Below are positions 1 to 12,417 of a DNA stretch of 64,000 bases, in pieces. Location: contig OZ024889.1 of assembly GCA_964017195.1 (NCBI GenBank), positions 59,090,358 to 59,154,357 on the forward strand, in the 5' to 3' direction. The notes beneath the pieces are model-generated. The model worked only from the letters and a program-made list of their open reading frames with translations, was not told where the DNA came from and ran no database searches. The DNA comes from Siderastrea radians. Lineage: Eukaryota > Cnidaria > Anthozoa > Scleractinia > Rhizangiidae. Made by a program: the position numbers and the translations under genes. Position 1 is the stretch's first letter, and each line of letters starts with the position of its first letter.

Positions 1-2006
1 TGGAAAGATACTTGTGAAGACTGGTGAAACGCACAACGACACAGGAAAGAGCTGCAACACCCTTCGCTCGAGAGGGCTTTACCAGGGAACTCCAAAGTTT
101 AGATAACCTGCGAGTGAGGCAAATAATTGACAGCTGGCACCCAGGCCCCAGTTGTTCAAAGAAGCCGTATTTCAGCAGATACAAAATGTGGGATAATCTC
201 TACATAGCCAGAAGCATAGCCCCATGATTTAATTTATGAAAAGAGCAATACCGTTTCGATTATGAAGTGTGTGGCCTTGCAAAAATCTGGCCCAATGTGT
301 AAGTTGAAGGAAAATTCGGTTGCATCCCAAGCTTTCGGTGGCATAAAGTTCTCGCTTTCCCAAACTTTCCAAAAGCTCTCCCGCAGATACGAAGAAAATG
401 TTTTCTTTCTTTCCTTAATTATCACTTTTAATATGATCACTATTATTCTTCTCGCGTTTTTAAAATTTATAAACCATTACATTACAGTAGAATACTGTTT
501 GGAAACATACTCTTCAACACTCGCAAAAACTAGATTTTTATAGCATTTTTAAACCATTGGAAACATACTCTTCAACACTCGCAAAAACTAGATTTTTAGA
601 GCGTTTTTAAAAGTAGTTGTACCACCTTCAATTATTCAATTTATTTGAATTTAACTAGAAAAAAATAGAGAAGCTTTGTAAAACTGCGAATAAGTAACCA
701 CAAACTTGAGATCGCCACTGGAAGATACGAAGAGATTTCTAGGGATGAAAGACTTTGCACTCTTTGTGATCTCACTGATATAAATACTGAATATAGACCG
801 GTTGCTGACGTTTCGTTGCAGCTGCCGTTGGATTATTTTGGTGCTCGCAAGTCTTCGTTCTAGACTCGACCATTTCTCCTATGTTTATTTCCGGCGACTT
901 TGTTTTACATTCACTCACTCTTTTGTTCGTATTTGGACCTTGATTTTTTTTAGCCTGGTTGAGAAAGGTCCATATTTTCAAGAAGATTTTAAGAGCATAA
1001 TACAAACGTACCCAGGATTGAAATTTTCTCTGACAAGTACGTACTTTCTTTTTCATCCATTTGTTCTGAAAATAAGAGGCACGTGTACAACCGATTAGAA
1101 AAAATAGTTCAGTTACGTTCTTCGAAAAAAAGAATTCGAGGGTACTGGTAAAAAAAACATGGACACAAACCTTACTGTGATTTTTAACTTCATTTTACAC
1201 TACTCGTAGACCTATATCGGCAATAAAGCTGTCTTATAATATATTTCTGGATGATGCACTGCAACACAGACATTAGGTCAATTTTCAAACCCTTGTAAAA
1301 TCGGGAACTTGTTTGTTATGAAGGGCGCTATGGCCATCCCCATATTATGTTTCGTTTCCCAGCGCCCGACCGACCCATTTTTTTCAAAACCTAAAAACAA
1401 AGAAACTGAGTTTCTGATTTCATTGTCCACTCTCTTTTCTCAAGTATTTCCAGGTTTGATATGGTTTGTATACCTGTATACACCTTTATCTGACTGAGAC
1501 ATTAAAATTCGCTCTTATAACGACTCCGAGGCTCCTCCCGGAGGTTCACACCCTTACCCTTTAACGCTTTCGCAGCGAAAGTCGACTTTTGTCGACATTT
1601 GGAGGAGCAGGTATTGAACCACTTGTGACGTCATCATTTTTGACGTCACCAAATTGTTTTGACTAGCAGCTAACACAGCAAGGACAGATCCATCCACACG
1701 TGTGTCCATTTTCAATATCGACCAAATTCTGGCAGAGCTATTCCAGAAAAACGTGTCTAATTTTGGGTGCAAAACTGGTGGTAAAATAGGCTAAGTCACC
1801 TATAGTTGATCAATGTTCCATTTCCAGGTTTTTTGAAGGGCTGAGGCCAAAATTTTTCCGGTGGATAGGAAGGACAGAAAAGGTAGAAGATAAAGAGAAA
1901 AGAACTGAGAGAGAAAAAGGGGAGGAAAAGAAGCAAGAAAAAAATGTGGAATGAATCTGCAAGAAATAAAAACATTCAAATTTTGGTTTATGCGCATACG
2001 TCAAAT
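1..2006. other. Non-genic left flank
   Basis: No frame here has recognisable protein similarity, and no exon with credible splice sites was found. The longest open frames (under 100 codons) are low-complexity and lack a recognisable domain. Visible structure is a 58-bp direct repeat at 501-603 and two adjacent short dyads at 1566-1599 (CTTTCG/CGAAAG, then GTCGAC/GTCGAC around TTTT). The dyads may mark the edge of an old mobile element, but no partner end was seen. Confidence 0.5.
501..603. repeat. Two-copy direct repeat, period 58 bp
   Basis: The block starting GGAAACATACTCTTCAACAC at 501 recurs at 559 almost unchanged. It is a simple local tandem duplication in non-genic DNA. Confidence 0.85.
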
Positions 2007-2874
2007 CTGTACAGCCCCCGAAATGATTCCCGTTTTTTCCCATGCTGACCCTGAAATGATCCCCCAGGTAAATTTTGGAATGGCGTTCAAACCAAGGGAT
2101 TGTAGAGTGATCAAAATAAAGGAAATCAAAAATTTTTCAAGTATTTATTCACTTGAGATTATTTGCGATCTTTGCTAACATATTTTCAACTAATTGGGAA
2201 AAAAGATGATCAGCGTATAAATAAAACATGTTGTAGTATATATCTTGTATTGTAACTAGTAACAATTATATTAAAATAAAAGAAAAAAAGTATAAAAGCC
2301 TTAAAAATTTTAACAAGAAATGAAGATGAACATTTTGAACGCTTAGCAGTTGGTTATTATGGAACGTCTGTTTATTGGCCTTCGCCAGAATTTTTTTTCT
2401 TTTTAAGTGATCGACAACATTCCCACCTTTCTCTTTTTCGAGCAGGGGTGACCATCAACCGAAAAATTAAAGTTTGTTGAGTGGCCATTGTAAGGCGCGC
2501 CGCACAAAGACTGAAGCCTGATTTTGTAAATGAACACAGCTCTCGATCCATTTCCTCAGCTTTCGATTTCTATTGGAGATTATAATTTTGTTAAAAATGA
2601 TAACGAAGAAAGCATTAGAAATTCAAGAAAAAAATGAGTGAGACTAACAAAGTTGTGAAAAATGTCAACATTTTCGAGTACTTTTGAAACGCGGCGTTAT
2701 TCGAAGCATAAAGGATAGAATTTTCTTCAATTTCAAGTGCCATATTACTTAATTACTTGGGGATCATTTCGGGGTCCGCGTGGAAAAAAACGGGGATCAG
2801 TTCGGAGTCGGGATCATTTCGGGGTCGATTTGGGGATCATTTTGGGGTTGGGGATCATTTCGGGGGCTGTACAG
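2007..2874. mobile_element. TIR element with GATCATTTCGGGG-type subrepeats
   Basis: Both ends carry the inverted motif CTGTACAGCCCCCGAAATGA. The left end reads inward from 2007 and the right end is its reverse complement ending at 2874. Inside each end the motif GAAATGATCCCC repeats irregularly, several times on the right (2757-2865) and about twice on the left. The 868-bp body encodes nothing recognisable, so this is a non-autonomous fold-back or MITE-like element. No clear target-site duplication is visible and the superfamily is unknown. Confidence 0.6.
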
Positions 2875-4029
2875 CCGCCATCTTTTCCACTTTTCAGCCG
2901 ATTTTAAGACCCTTCCACATACTAAAATGTCAATTTTCCCTGCCCTTTCGTATACTGCGGGCTTAAAAAAGCCACCCCTTTCGGGCGGAGCTTCCCCGTA
3001 TAACCCACTATAGGAAGTATCCCCCCGGGTAACGACTTTGGACAATAAATAATAACCACGTCAGCCTGACAAAGGAAGCAGATACTCATTTGGAAAAACT
3101 CAAGAAGGCCCCAAATGTTGCATTTGGAAGCCCATGATCAACTGTCTACCGATTAAAACCGTGATTTAATACGTAAACCCTCCAACTGTATCTTCTATGG
3201 TTTGTTATCTTACCTAGGGTTTGTTTATTATTAAACCTAAAGATCAATTTTTCACTCTCAAAAGGTTACTTTGTCATAAAAGTTCATGCGCAGGTTGAAA
3301 TGGTAAAACGAACCGACTCTTCGCTACACGTTTTCGAGAACAAGCTTAAGTCTGACTGTTCGCGAAAAATTCTCACATCTTTCAACATTTAAAAGCTTCT
3401 CAGCTTTTAAGCTTATAAGCTTGTCGGTATTTAAGCTCGGAAGTTTGCTTTTCGGAATTCTGCTTCGACTCGTTTCCAACTCGAAAACAGCATAGAAGCA
3501 TTACATATTGGTTGAAACTTGATCGAAAGCAATCTTCACTCGAAAAAGCAAATCAGCTCTCTTAACTTGCTTTATTTCATACGTTTTCTTAGTATTTCGT
3601 GCTGTGATCATTGTAAATATTTCAATTATTGTATTATAATCATTCTATTTTTTTCATTAGCATTTTCCTATGTTTTTTGTTTATTAATATATTGCTCCTT
3701 TGGCTAATTAATATTCTCACACCTATTGGAGGCTTCGCATTTGTACAAATGACAATGGATGTGGTACATCCGAAACAATAAACTTCATTTATTGTTCTGA
3801 AGATGATTTTCAAAGAGTTCAGTGAAATGACTCCTGAATTGGAATTAACTCCTGGCGTTTACTTTGTTTCAGAGTTATTGTAATAAACTAAACGTAGTCA
3901 CTGACCTGTTAAGGTAACTCCATGAAGAAAATGAATAAGTCCATTTGGGATAGAGACTGGAGTTATCTCAACCTCCGATTTAGCCGGTTAGATTCAGGAG
4001 TTAAATAATCCCATGTAATTGGTTTTGGA

Positions 4030-5336
4030 TTTACGGGGCCGGGATGCAGTTTTGTGATAAGAAATCTTAACAGCAACATTGTTGTCCGCTTTTTCAAACT
4101 TGATCTTCATCCATTCTTCAAAATTTCCACCTCCAACTAAAAAAGTTTCTTTCCTGCAGTCAGAATCATCATCTCTACAATGACAGCAGAGCCTCCATCA
4201 GAAATATTCATGGCATCGGGGTCAAATGCTTCTGGGTTGTCAAGAATTTTATTGAGCATGTCTTGCAACTGCTTGCTGTTTTCTTTAGCTGTTTCAACTC
4301 CATAACTTTTGGATCCAAATTTTGTGAAGTCAGTGGCAAGAAATATTGTCTTAACACCGATTTTGTCCTTCGTCTCCTGAATCTTAGCTCCTAATTGCCG
4401 CAGACATTGAAACAAGTAGCTGGCATTTGCATTGTTATCTCTTAATATCCATTCAGAGCGAAAATGAACAGATATAAATTAAAGTCGTTTCCAAGTCTTG
4501 CGGATACAAATTCTTTCGTTAATTGTAAGAGATCGCGATTAATTGGTACCTCGTCAATAATGCTGAAAGGTGAAGGAAGAGTGGATGGAAGAGAAAAATG
4601 AGTACGCCCAAATCCAATTCCCCTCCATTCTGCAATACCAACGCAAGGCGAATCGCGTAGAACTTCACTTTCCAGCCTTTCAAACGACGTCAAGACTTCA
4701 GGATCGATGCAAATTGTCTGTCTAATTTCAATTCTTCGAGTTGCTTTTATACGGTGATCGGAGCATGACGACCAACCCTTTCTGTTTAAAGCTTTTCTTT
4801 GGGAGTTAGATATCTTGGGATTTATAACATTTCGATCTGAGTACATGAATGTTAACAGTACATCTAGTCTTTGTTGGCAGTGTTTTTGGAAATGTTCCAG
4901 CTCACTAACAATCCATAACCGTAGAAATCGACTTTGCGGTTCAGCTCTTTCAAGTCAAAGTATCGAGATAGTGTTCCTGTATTGTAGGAGAGCTTTGAAC
5001 CGTAAAACTTGGAATCTTATGTCCGTATGTCGCAACTGCAGTTAGCGCGAGAAGACTTCCTGTTGCCCAGGTCAACTGATCACCAAATGAAAAAGCAAGA
5101 AAAAATTTCCCTTGTTCGTCTGGTGGTCTCTCCCTTGGTGGACTCTCGCGTGATGTTTTGTTTATGCTGCCCTTTTCTGTAGCTATCTCTCCTGTGGGCT
5201 CAAACATATTATGATCAGCAATGAACTCTGTTTCTGTAAGACTTGCAAACCTCACATAGCCGATATATAAAAGCACTGCGATCGTGGAGATGACAGTTAG
5301 CCTCCTGAAAAATGTTCTTGGAAGGCGCACTTGCAT
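4030..5336 (-). pseudogene. O-fucosyltransferase-like pseudogene (unit A)
   Basis: This is the decayed paralogue of the intact 453-residue gene at 17055-18416. Reading on the minus strand from ATG at 5336, the N-terminal anchor and stem and the FSFGDQLT block are present. A deletion of about 25 nt near 5024, relative to unit B, then breaks the frame. Translation resumes in another frame from 4846 to about 4480, where a short ATTAA-type insertion shifts it again. A third block (4415-4137) keeps the IFLATDF motif and ends early through a one-base loss in an A-run. At least three independent lesions make a functional full-length product very unlikely. Similarity continues downstream into the 3' flank. 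Confidence 0.88.
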
Positions 5337-5439
5337 GTCTATCCACTTGTGGTGGCCGTTGCGTGATTGACCGTCGAATTATTTTCAACTTTGTTTCGTT
5401 TTGTGTAGGGTAGTGATGAAATAAACAATGCAATAAAGC

Positions 5440-5952
5440 CATGCAAAAAGGTCCTATTGTTACAAAACTTTTAGAGCGTGTAATGGAAATTCCCGAAAGG
5501 CTTGACAGATTATTCAGTTAATGAAGTGACACGTCACAAATCTAACAAGGCATTATCGATGAATTTGAACTCAATGGGACAAAAACAAGTATTTCGACCG
5601 AATTTGCTGAAACTTTTAACAACTTTTTTGCTGAAATGGGTCCTGCGCTGTCTAAAGAAATAATGGATGTTGACACTTGCTTTGAAGAGTTTGTCAGTCG
5701 AACCAACAATCGTTCTCGTTTTCGGCGTGTGAGTCAATGACCGTCAATCGCAAGTCTTGTCGCATTTAACTAAACCTGCTATTCAAGAGAAAGACTACGG
5801 GACTAGATTCTGTTTCAGTTAGACTTCTAAGAGAATGTCCAGATCTGAATTCTGAATCGCTTCAATACTTGAATATTTAACCAATCAATTGTAACTAGTA
5901 TTTTACCGGACGAATGTTACCCCACTTTTCAAAAATGCCGGAAAATACCGAA

Positions 5953-6015
<63 letters not shown>

Positions 6016-6160
6016 TTTATTTAATGAGGGTAGCACGAAATAGTGGGAAGCACTAACAAACTTGTGGCCCTCCTAACTTTCGAAAAAAATGTCGACCAGT
6101 CTCAATTACTCGTTGTGGCTAAGGTTTTTGAACGTATTACGTATTATCAGTTGTATGATT
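5440..6160 (+). pseudogene. Relic of a LINE-type reverse transcriptase (unit A)
   Basis: Broken frames match the N-terminal RT region of non-LTR retrotransposons. The recognisable pieces are an 'FNNFFAEIGPEL'-like stretch, then 'ARLLRECPDL', then a 'KVFER' motif just before 6160. Stops, frameshifts and a large internal loss leave no usable enzyme. The same relic sits at 22436-22985 in unit B, so it predates the duplication. In this copy it is split by the (AAT)n-containing insertion at 5901-6093. Confidence 0.6.
5901..6093. mobile_element. Unit A-specific insertion with (AAT)n tract
   Basis: Unit B reads directly from ACTAGTATC into GGCCAGTCTC (about 22908-22925). Here about 190 bp intervene, with an (AAT)n run at about 5958-6013 followed by AACTTTATTTAATGAGGGTA. 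A simple-repeat tail next to a short unique body suggests a SINE or LINE 3' end. The element was not identified. Confidence 0.55.
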
Positions 6161-6173
6161 ACTTTCCCTTTCT

Positions 6174-6299
6174 GGGTAGTCGAGAGGGCGCGCGAAATAG
6201 CCGTGCGAAATAGCCGAAACCAGTCTCTCCTCGCTCTAATCTCTCAGCGCTGTTGATAGCTCGCGCTCTCAGCTATTTCGCGCGGCCTCTCGACTATCC
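6174..6299. mobile_element. Short MITE, unit A only
   Basis: A 126-bp palindromic element. The left end GGGTAGTCGAGAGG is mirrored by a right end whose reverse complement is GGATAGTCGAGAGGCCGCGC, and both continue into GCGAAATAGC. It is absent from the matching place in unit B, so it probably inserted after the duplication. It has no coding capacity. Confidence 0.7.
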
Positions 6300-8642
6300 A
6301 AATAGGGGCTGCCAGCAGTCTATCAAATTTCATTCAAGTGGGTCTGTCAAGTAAATAATTTGAACCGGTGTCATCTCTCGATCAGTTAAACCCGACCTTC
6401 AAGATAGGATTTTGCCAACTCCCTGCAGCTAAAATAATAGTCGGATTCAATGATGCGTGGGCAGAAAAGTTGAAAAAAAATCAAACTTACACAACACAGA
6501 TTTTCTTCAATTTTTCATAAAACGTAGATAACTGATGAAGAAACTGATCTATCGAAAGAAAATCTGGGGTCACCAAACATTTAAGGGCGTTTAAAATGCT
6601 CACTAAGGCCACTAATGCTATTTCTTTTTTCTGAAGTATCTCAGCGGTCCTTAATCCTAAATCAGGAAACTGATTGGGTAATTTGGTTTCCAGTTGAGTG
6701 TCGTAAAACCAAAACCAAAGTAATTACCCCAGCCAATCACAACAAACACAAATTACCCAATGAACCAATCAGAACTTGAAGGAAATCCATGCGACAAATG
6801 CAGGAGAACGCGTGCGATAAAAACACCATGGCCACTGGTTTTGGTTTACTTCTACTCGGTTGAGAAAGTGGCGCGAGTTTTTGCTTAAGTTAAGCAGAAC
6901 TGAAGCTAACGGGAATTTCTTTCGTCACTCAATTGACAAACCATTCTACTGCGAAATGCAACGAATCGAACAACACAAGTTACTGGTAAGTAAAAAAACG
7001 TAAATGGCAGGGTGTCAAAGTTTCATTTCCCATTGCAGTTGCTTATTTTGTGCGCAAGAAAAATAAGTTAATAAATGGAGTGTTCCATGCAAGATTCTCT
7101 TCCTTATTTTCTCTGCCCCCGCGTTTAATGGGGTAGGCAAAGGATTAGTCAATATAGGTAAGTTCAGGAAATCCTCATGTTAATTTCCATAAAGTAATTT
7201 AACAAAACGTTAAATTTTCCTAAGGCGCTATCCACTGTTTGCAAATGGTGCTTAAGTAATTACCTTTTTTCTTTTCAAAAGCCAATATAGAAAATCAGAA
7301 CTAAAATTTTAATTTCCCGGTAAAATCAGGGTGTAACTGAATTATTCTTACATTTGAAAGGTGGGGTCTTGAGATAAAATATCTAAGGTCTATTTCTTGA
7401 ATTGTTAACTCAGCTTGAAGTCAAGTCATTCAAGATCGATTCTCGTTTTAAAACGTTCATTGGGTTGCTAGGAAGAGATTAATTATAACTTTTCTCAAGG
7501 CGTTTAACTTTACCATTACGTAAATGGTCACACTTCTTATTTCCTTAACAACAAACAACTACACCCATATAAACACGTTGCTCGTAAATAGCCAACTTTT
7601 TAGTAAAACGTTTCTAGTCTCGCTAACTTCGCAATCAGTACTCATCCCACACAGGTTGAAACTGCTTTCGCCCGCGGATGAAAACGAAAGCCACACAGTT
7701 AGTACAACCGCGAGTGTGCGAATATGGCTTTTTGAAAAGAGTAAGGAGATCTGGGTTTGAGATAAAAAGCATCCCTGCATACACCGTTAATACTGTAGTA
7801 TTCGAACGCACCTGATTATCAAGGTAACTGAAATTAACATGACTAGAAATGACGCAAAATGAGGAAAGTTGTGTTCCAACCTAAAAAAAAAACCAATCAT
7901 GCGAAAGACAAAGATTCCAAATGAAAGAAACTGATGCGAACATAGAGTCTTGAATACTGTCGAACAAAGCCGAGTGTTTAATTGGTGATTACGAAGATAT
8001 AGACACTTTTAAGAGCGCGGTTTAACGTGAAACTGCAAAAGACAAATTTAACCATTTTACTTTCAAAATTCCATTGACAACGACAAATTGAAGCCACATG
8101 CCGTTTTCTGGTCGTCACCAAACTGCCACAAACATTGATCGCAACATGATTACGAAACATTTATTCAAATTCGAGACAAATCTAGGTAATTTTTATGTTG
8201 TCGCCGGCGCATATATATATATATATATTTTTTCACTTTCCGCCTCCGTTTTTCGCCACAACCATACTGACTAATTTTATTTCTCCGTTCTCTTTATTCT
8301 TTTTTCTTTTTCTCTATAAAATTGTCAAATTGCCTACACCTGAGAACAATGTTCAAATTTTTCTTTGACAAAATATCCAGTAAAAAGAAATTAGTCAAAT
8401 TAGCGCTCCATTCACCGTACCGTGCAGCGCCCGGTCTGCACGCAACAATAAATATGGATGTTAGTTCGCGGAAACTAGTGAAAAAGTTCCAAAGAATTAA
8501 CACACGTTTGTTAGATGGAACGTCATTTTCCTGTTATAAGGTAAGCCCTCTCTAAAGATGTTATCATTCTGTCCTGTAGGCTATTGCTTGCAGATTTATT
8601 ACTGGTACTTTTAAAGATACTGAAGAGACGCAGGACTTAAAG
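6300..8642. other. Upstream region of GPCR copy A
   Basis: No gene recognised. The stretch is collinear with about 23235-25509 in unit B. It probably holds the promoter and 5' UTR of the receptor gene. A pyrimidine-rich tract and a short TA run (about 8213-8228) precede an open stretch at 8322-8555 that has no recognisable domain and is similar in both units. Whether that stretch is a 5' exon cannot be decided by eye. Confidence 0.4.
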
Positions 8643-9791
8643 ATGCATCCCCAGGAAAACATCACCTGCAACGGGACCACCTCACCGGATTTTTTGACAG
8701 GAATATTTGTGACTCTCTCAGGAACTGGCATAATAACAGCCACCCTGGGAAACTCGCTAGTTTTTCTTGCAGTGTACAAGACAAAGACGCTTCGTACCTC
8801 AGCTAACTATCTTCTTGTGAGCCTGTCATTAGCAAGTCTCATGTTTGTCCCGGTTCTAGCGAGTTATGCCGCTTCTCTCATGACGAACGAGTGTATGACA
8901 ATACCGTCACAATTGTGTAAATGGTCGTCAAAACTGGATTTTGCTTTATTCTGTGTGGTTATGTATCATCTCGCTATAATCTCTTTGGATCGCCTTGTCG
9001 CTATTAAAATGCCTATTAGGTAGGTTATAAAACATGTCTTGCAAATCGCAATCAAAATTAAATTGGGAATTATTCGCTCTAAAAGTAGAGGTGGAACGAT
9101 CTTTCTCGCTGGGAACAAGGGGATATGATAAAAAAGCCATGCTGATTCAACGGTAGAAAAACTGTATATTTTTACCAATATTTCAAAAGGCACAGCCTTT
9201 CTTATTCAGGGTTTTACAGAGAATGACGCGAAGGGCAAAAACGTTACGATATGTATTTCCCGCTTGCCGTGCCTTTTACTCCCAATTCTCGTCCCTCCCT
9301 TTGCGGATTTCCATATCTTTGCACCATTACTATTACAAAATAATTTTATTTCCCTCCTATTCCCCCCCCCCCGTCCCCACTTTCCACTGAGATGCTATTT
9401 TATCCTGCTTTCCATCTCCTTCGATCCCGGTTCTCGCCCTCTTCAGTTCCCCCGAGGTTCCCGCCCTGTCTTCCGCTGCCCCCACCTCCAATATCCCCCC
9501 TCCCCTATTTTCCTGAAAACCGTGTTTTTTGGGAGGCAGCGTGGCCAAGTGCCACGCCGGGCTTGAAATCCGGAGGTCCCGAGCTTGAAATCCTGAGGTC
9601 CCAGGCTCAAGTCCCGCTCTAAGCACTAGCTGGAGTTGTTCTCGGTGGCCCCGAGTTCAACTCCTCGGCAACTCTTGTAAATAGCCAACTGGTCTGCCTC
9701 CCGCCAGTTAGGGTTCTTAAAGCTGTTATGTTCATTTGGTTTATTTATTTCATTGTCCCTGAAAAGCCCCTCACGGGGAGTGGTCAATTAA

Positions 9792-9849
<58 letters not shown>

Positions 9850-10947
9850 GACAACTTTTCTCGATTGTATTATGTATTTGAGCGTTGAGGAAAGGCAATG
9901 TCGGCCAAAAACCGCAACATTTCCGTAATTACCTCTAGTCCACGTTCGATTGCATTGTAACGTAAATAAGAAAAGTTATTTGTGAAAGGGCTATTTCCTT
10001 TGCAAAGGAAGCATGGTCAGTCAAGAGAATGTTTCAAGACGTTTACCTCCTAAGAATGACAAAAGTACAAATTTGAAACATTTTTTTTAACTTTCCATTT
10101 GGTAAAAATAAAAGAAACCAATTCTGGATTTGTTGTTGTTGTCGTTTTCTTTTCGTTTTGAACTTAATTCGGCTCTTCTGGGAGTGACAATATTTTCAAT
10201 ATTTGGCAATTTTATATCTTTCTCTCTTAATTTTTCACAGATACTCAACCTTGGTGACCAAAAAAACGCACACTGGCCACAATCACAGTGCTCTGGATTG
10301 CGGGCGCACTAGAAGGAGCTTTTTCAAACATTTTTCAGCGCATTCAACACAAGGAGGGTAAAATTCTACTCCAGCTGATTTATGGCTGCCTTCAACATAA
10401 CATAATCCCTGAAGAAAGTGAATTAAAAACAATTGTGCCACATTTTCTGTCCCTGATGTCACTGACAGTCTTCGTGCCCAGTGGGGTGATGCTAGTAACG
10501 CACGCGTGGATTTTCATCATCGCCATCAGACAATACCAGCGCATCCGCGTGATGGAGGACGCCGTGTCACTAAGACGCCTCACTGAACTGCGTGCCGCCA
10601 AGACGGTGGCGATCACCGTGTTTTCGACATTAGCGTGTTATACGCCTTTGCTCGCCGTAACCTTCATTACAGCATTTGAGCCGCCAAGTGGTAACAAGCT
10701 AAATCCCAGTCAATTCAACGTCAAGTTTATCCTTTTACCAAGTCTTAAGATCTTGTATTTGTTGGCCATAAGTTTAAACCCTTTAATTTTCGCTTTAAAA
10801 AGCAGGCCTTTCAAGGAGGCATTCAAACGGACTTTACTATCTTTTAACATGCATCTTAACATTTCATTTACAAGGGGGACCCTTTTTGCAGGAAATAATT
10901 TAGAGTTAACAGCAACAAAAACTAAGGATGTTACAACAGCAGTGTAA
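8643..10947 (+). pseudogene. Class A GPCR, frameshifted copy (unit A)
   Basis: This is the paralogue of the intact receptor at 25510-27858. Exon 1 (8643-9019) starts at ATG and encodes TM1-TM3 with the DRL motif, ending at donor AG|GTAGGT. Exon 2 runs from the acceptor at 10240 to the stop at 10947. It is 707 nt long here and 706 nt in unit B. The extra base lies in an A-run at 10260-10266 (seven A against six), so the spliced frame shifts at the start of exon 2. The rest of exon 2 (TM4-TM7) stays open in its own frame. The likely poly(A) signal is AATAAG (11115-11120), where unit B has AATAAA. A sequencing error in the homopolymer would turn this back into an intact gene, so the pseudogene call is not certain. 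Confidence 0.72.
9531..9849 (+). mobile_element. tRNA-Ser-derived SINE, degenerate copy
   Basis: A SINE in the GPCR intron, also present in unit B (26408-26731). The tRNA head is damaged here: the A box is disrupted (GTGGCCAAGTGCC) and a segment around the anticodon region is partly duplicated. The body ends in a (TTA)n tail at about 9795-9849. Insertion predates the segmental duplication. Confidence 0.75.
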
Positions 10948-11699
10948 ACTCAGAGTTTTCGAATTGCTCAAAAATCCTTTAGTTAATAATTCAGGAGGAA
11001 AATACAAAAAAAATGAAGATCCGCAAATTGGATGCACATTTCTTCCTCATTTTCAAAAACTATTCCTTTGATTTACACGCCTAAAACGAACCTGCATACC
11101 AGAGAGAGAGAGTCAATAAGCATGGATATTTAGATGCATTTGGTGCTCGTGTTGTGTCCCATCCAATCTCGCCGTTGGCCTCAAGTTAGTAAATCGAATA
11201 GAACACCACCACTACTTCTGTATACACCTGACTGAGAAAACGTTGTCTGGTAAAAAGTACAAACCATGCCGGCAAGCTTGTTACTCCGTTCCGTTTATTG
11301 ATATTCAAGCTATTTTTTATCCAGGGAGAGTTTTGGAGTATACCTATTAGTTTTATTTTTTCCGTCCTATTACGATGTGCACGGTGTCTGAGAATAAAGG
11401 CAGGTTCTTCTGCTTCCCAGATTATCATTGGTTCGCCATAGTTCATGAGTTTTGCTTTTTAACCGACAGCGCTTTTTCAATTAGGTGTATATACAGTCTA
11501 TTTCTTAAAGGTGTAAGAACACTGTCCCGAAAAACGGTTCGGAGAATGTAGAAAAACATCAACGAACACCGTCTTAAGCAGCTGGACCTAGCTTCACGTT
11601 TTTTGAAGTGTAGTTTCACTCCCTTCAGACTTGGTGAGCGGGAACCCACAGGAGGGGGGGTATTCAATTGAGTTTCGCACGGGCAGGCTCAGACATAAA

Positions 11700-11948
11700 G
11701 GGCGCTTTCCATTGGATTAAAAATCCCGGTTTGAAATTTCGAAAATTTCACGTGGCAAATGGAACGGTAAATCGGAAAATTTTCCGGTTGGTGGTACCAG
11801 ACCGGTTGGACGGAACCGTTTCCATTCAGTTTCGGACAAAAATTTCCAGAAATTTACGACAGAGAGGTACTGCAAACCGATTTTTTTTTTGGAATGGAAT
11901 AGTAATTTCCGATCAGAATGGTCCGTCTTTCCCGAATGGAAAGCGCCC
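11700..11948. mobile_element. MITE with GGGCGCTTTCCATT ends (unit A)
   Basis: The left end GGGCGCTTTCCATT is matched by the inverted right end AATGGAAAGCGCCC. The body has no coding potential. The unit B counterpart is at 28620-28916. Confidence 0.75.
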
Positions 11949-12382
11949 AGAGTTTAAACCACAACCTTTTCATTCAAAAATTTTTTTTTATCGAAATGGT
12001 TCCCCTCCATTTTCCCAGGAAAATGCGCTTTGTATACCTCAAAGATAAGCCAAAAAACGCAAATCATTGCGGGGCTTTATGTCGCTTGCGGGCTCCAACT
12101 TTTGTATGAATTTAAACACTGTTATTTCTGGCAAAATTTCGCAACCCTTTTAAGCACTAGTACTCAGCTGATATCGCTCAGTTTCAGTTTAAAGTGCTTT
12201 TCGACGACCGTCTATCTAAAACATCAATCTTCCCTACCCCTCTGCGTACTGCAAGCGATAAAAAGGTACCCTCTTCCTATACCCTTCCTGTGTAGACCAC
12301 TGGAGAGAGCAGTCTCCCAGCGCTCACCCCACTCCGGTATTTCGAAGATTTTAAAAATTGAATTCCTAAATTAACGCGTCCA

Positions 12383-12417
12383 CTGTCAATGAATAATTCA
12401 AAATTATTCATTGACAG
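12383..12417. repeat. Perfect 16-bp hairpin (unit A)
   Basis: The arm CTGTCAATGAATAATT (12383-12398) and its exact reverse complement (12402-12417) are separated by the loop CAA. The hairpin is identical in unit B at 29286-29320. It lies in the 3' flank shared by the convergent GPCR and nicalin copies. Function unknown. Confidence 0.85.

Noticed and set aside
8322..8555. Separate small gene upstream of each GPCR (also 25189-25422)
   Set aside because: It has no ATG at the frame start, no domain, and most likely lies in the 5' UTR or promoter. Kept only as a note.
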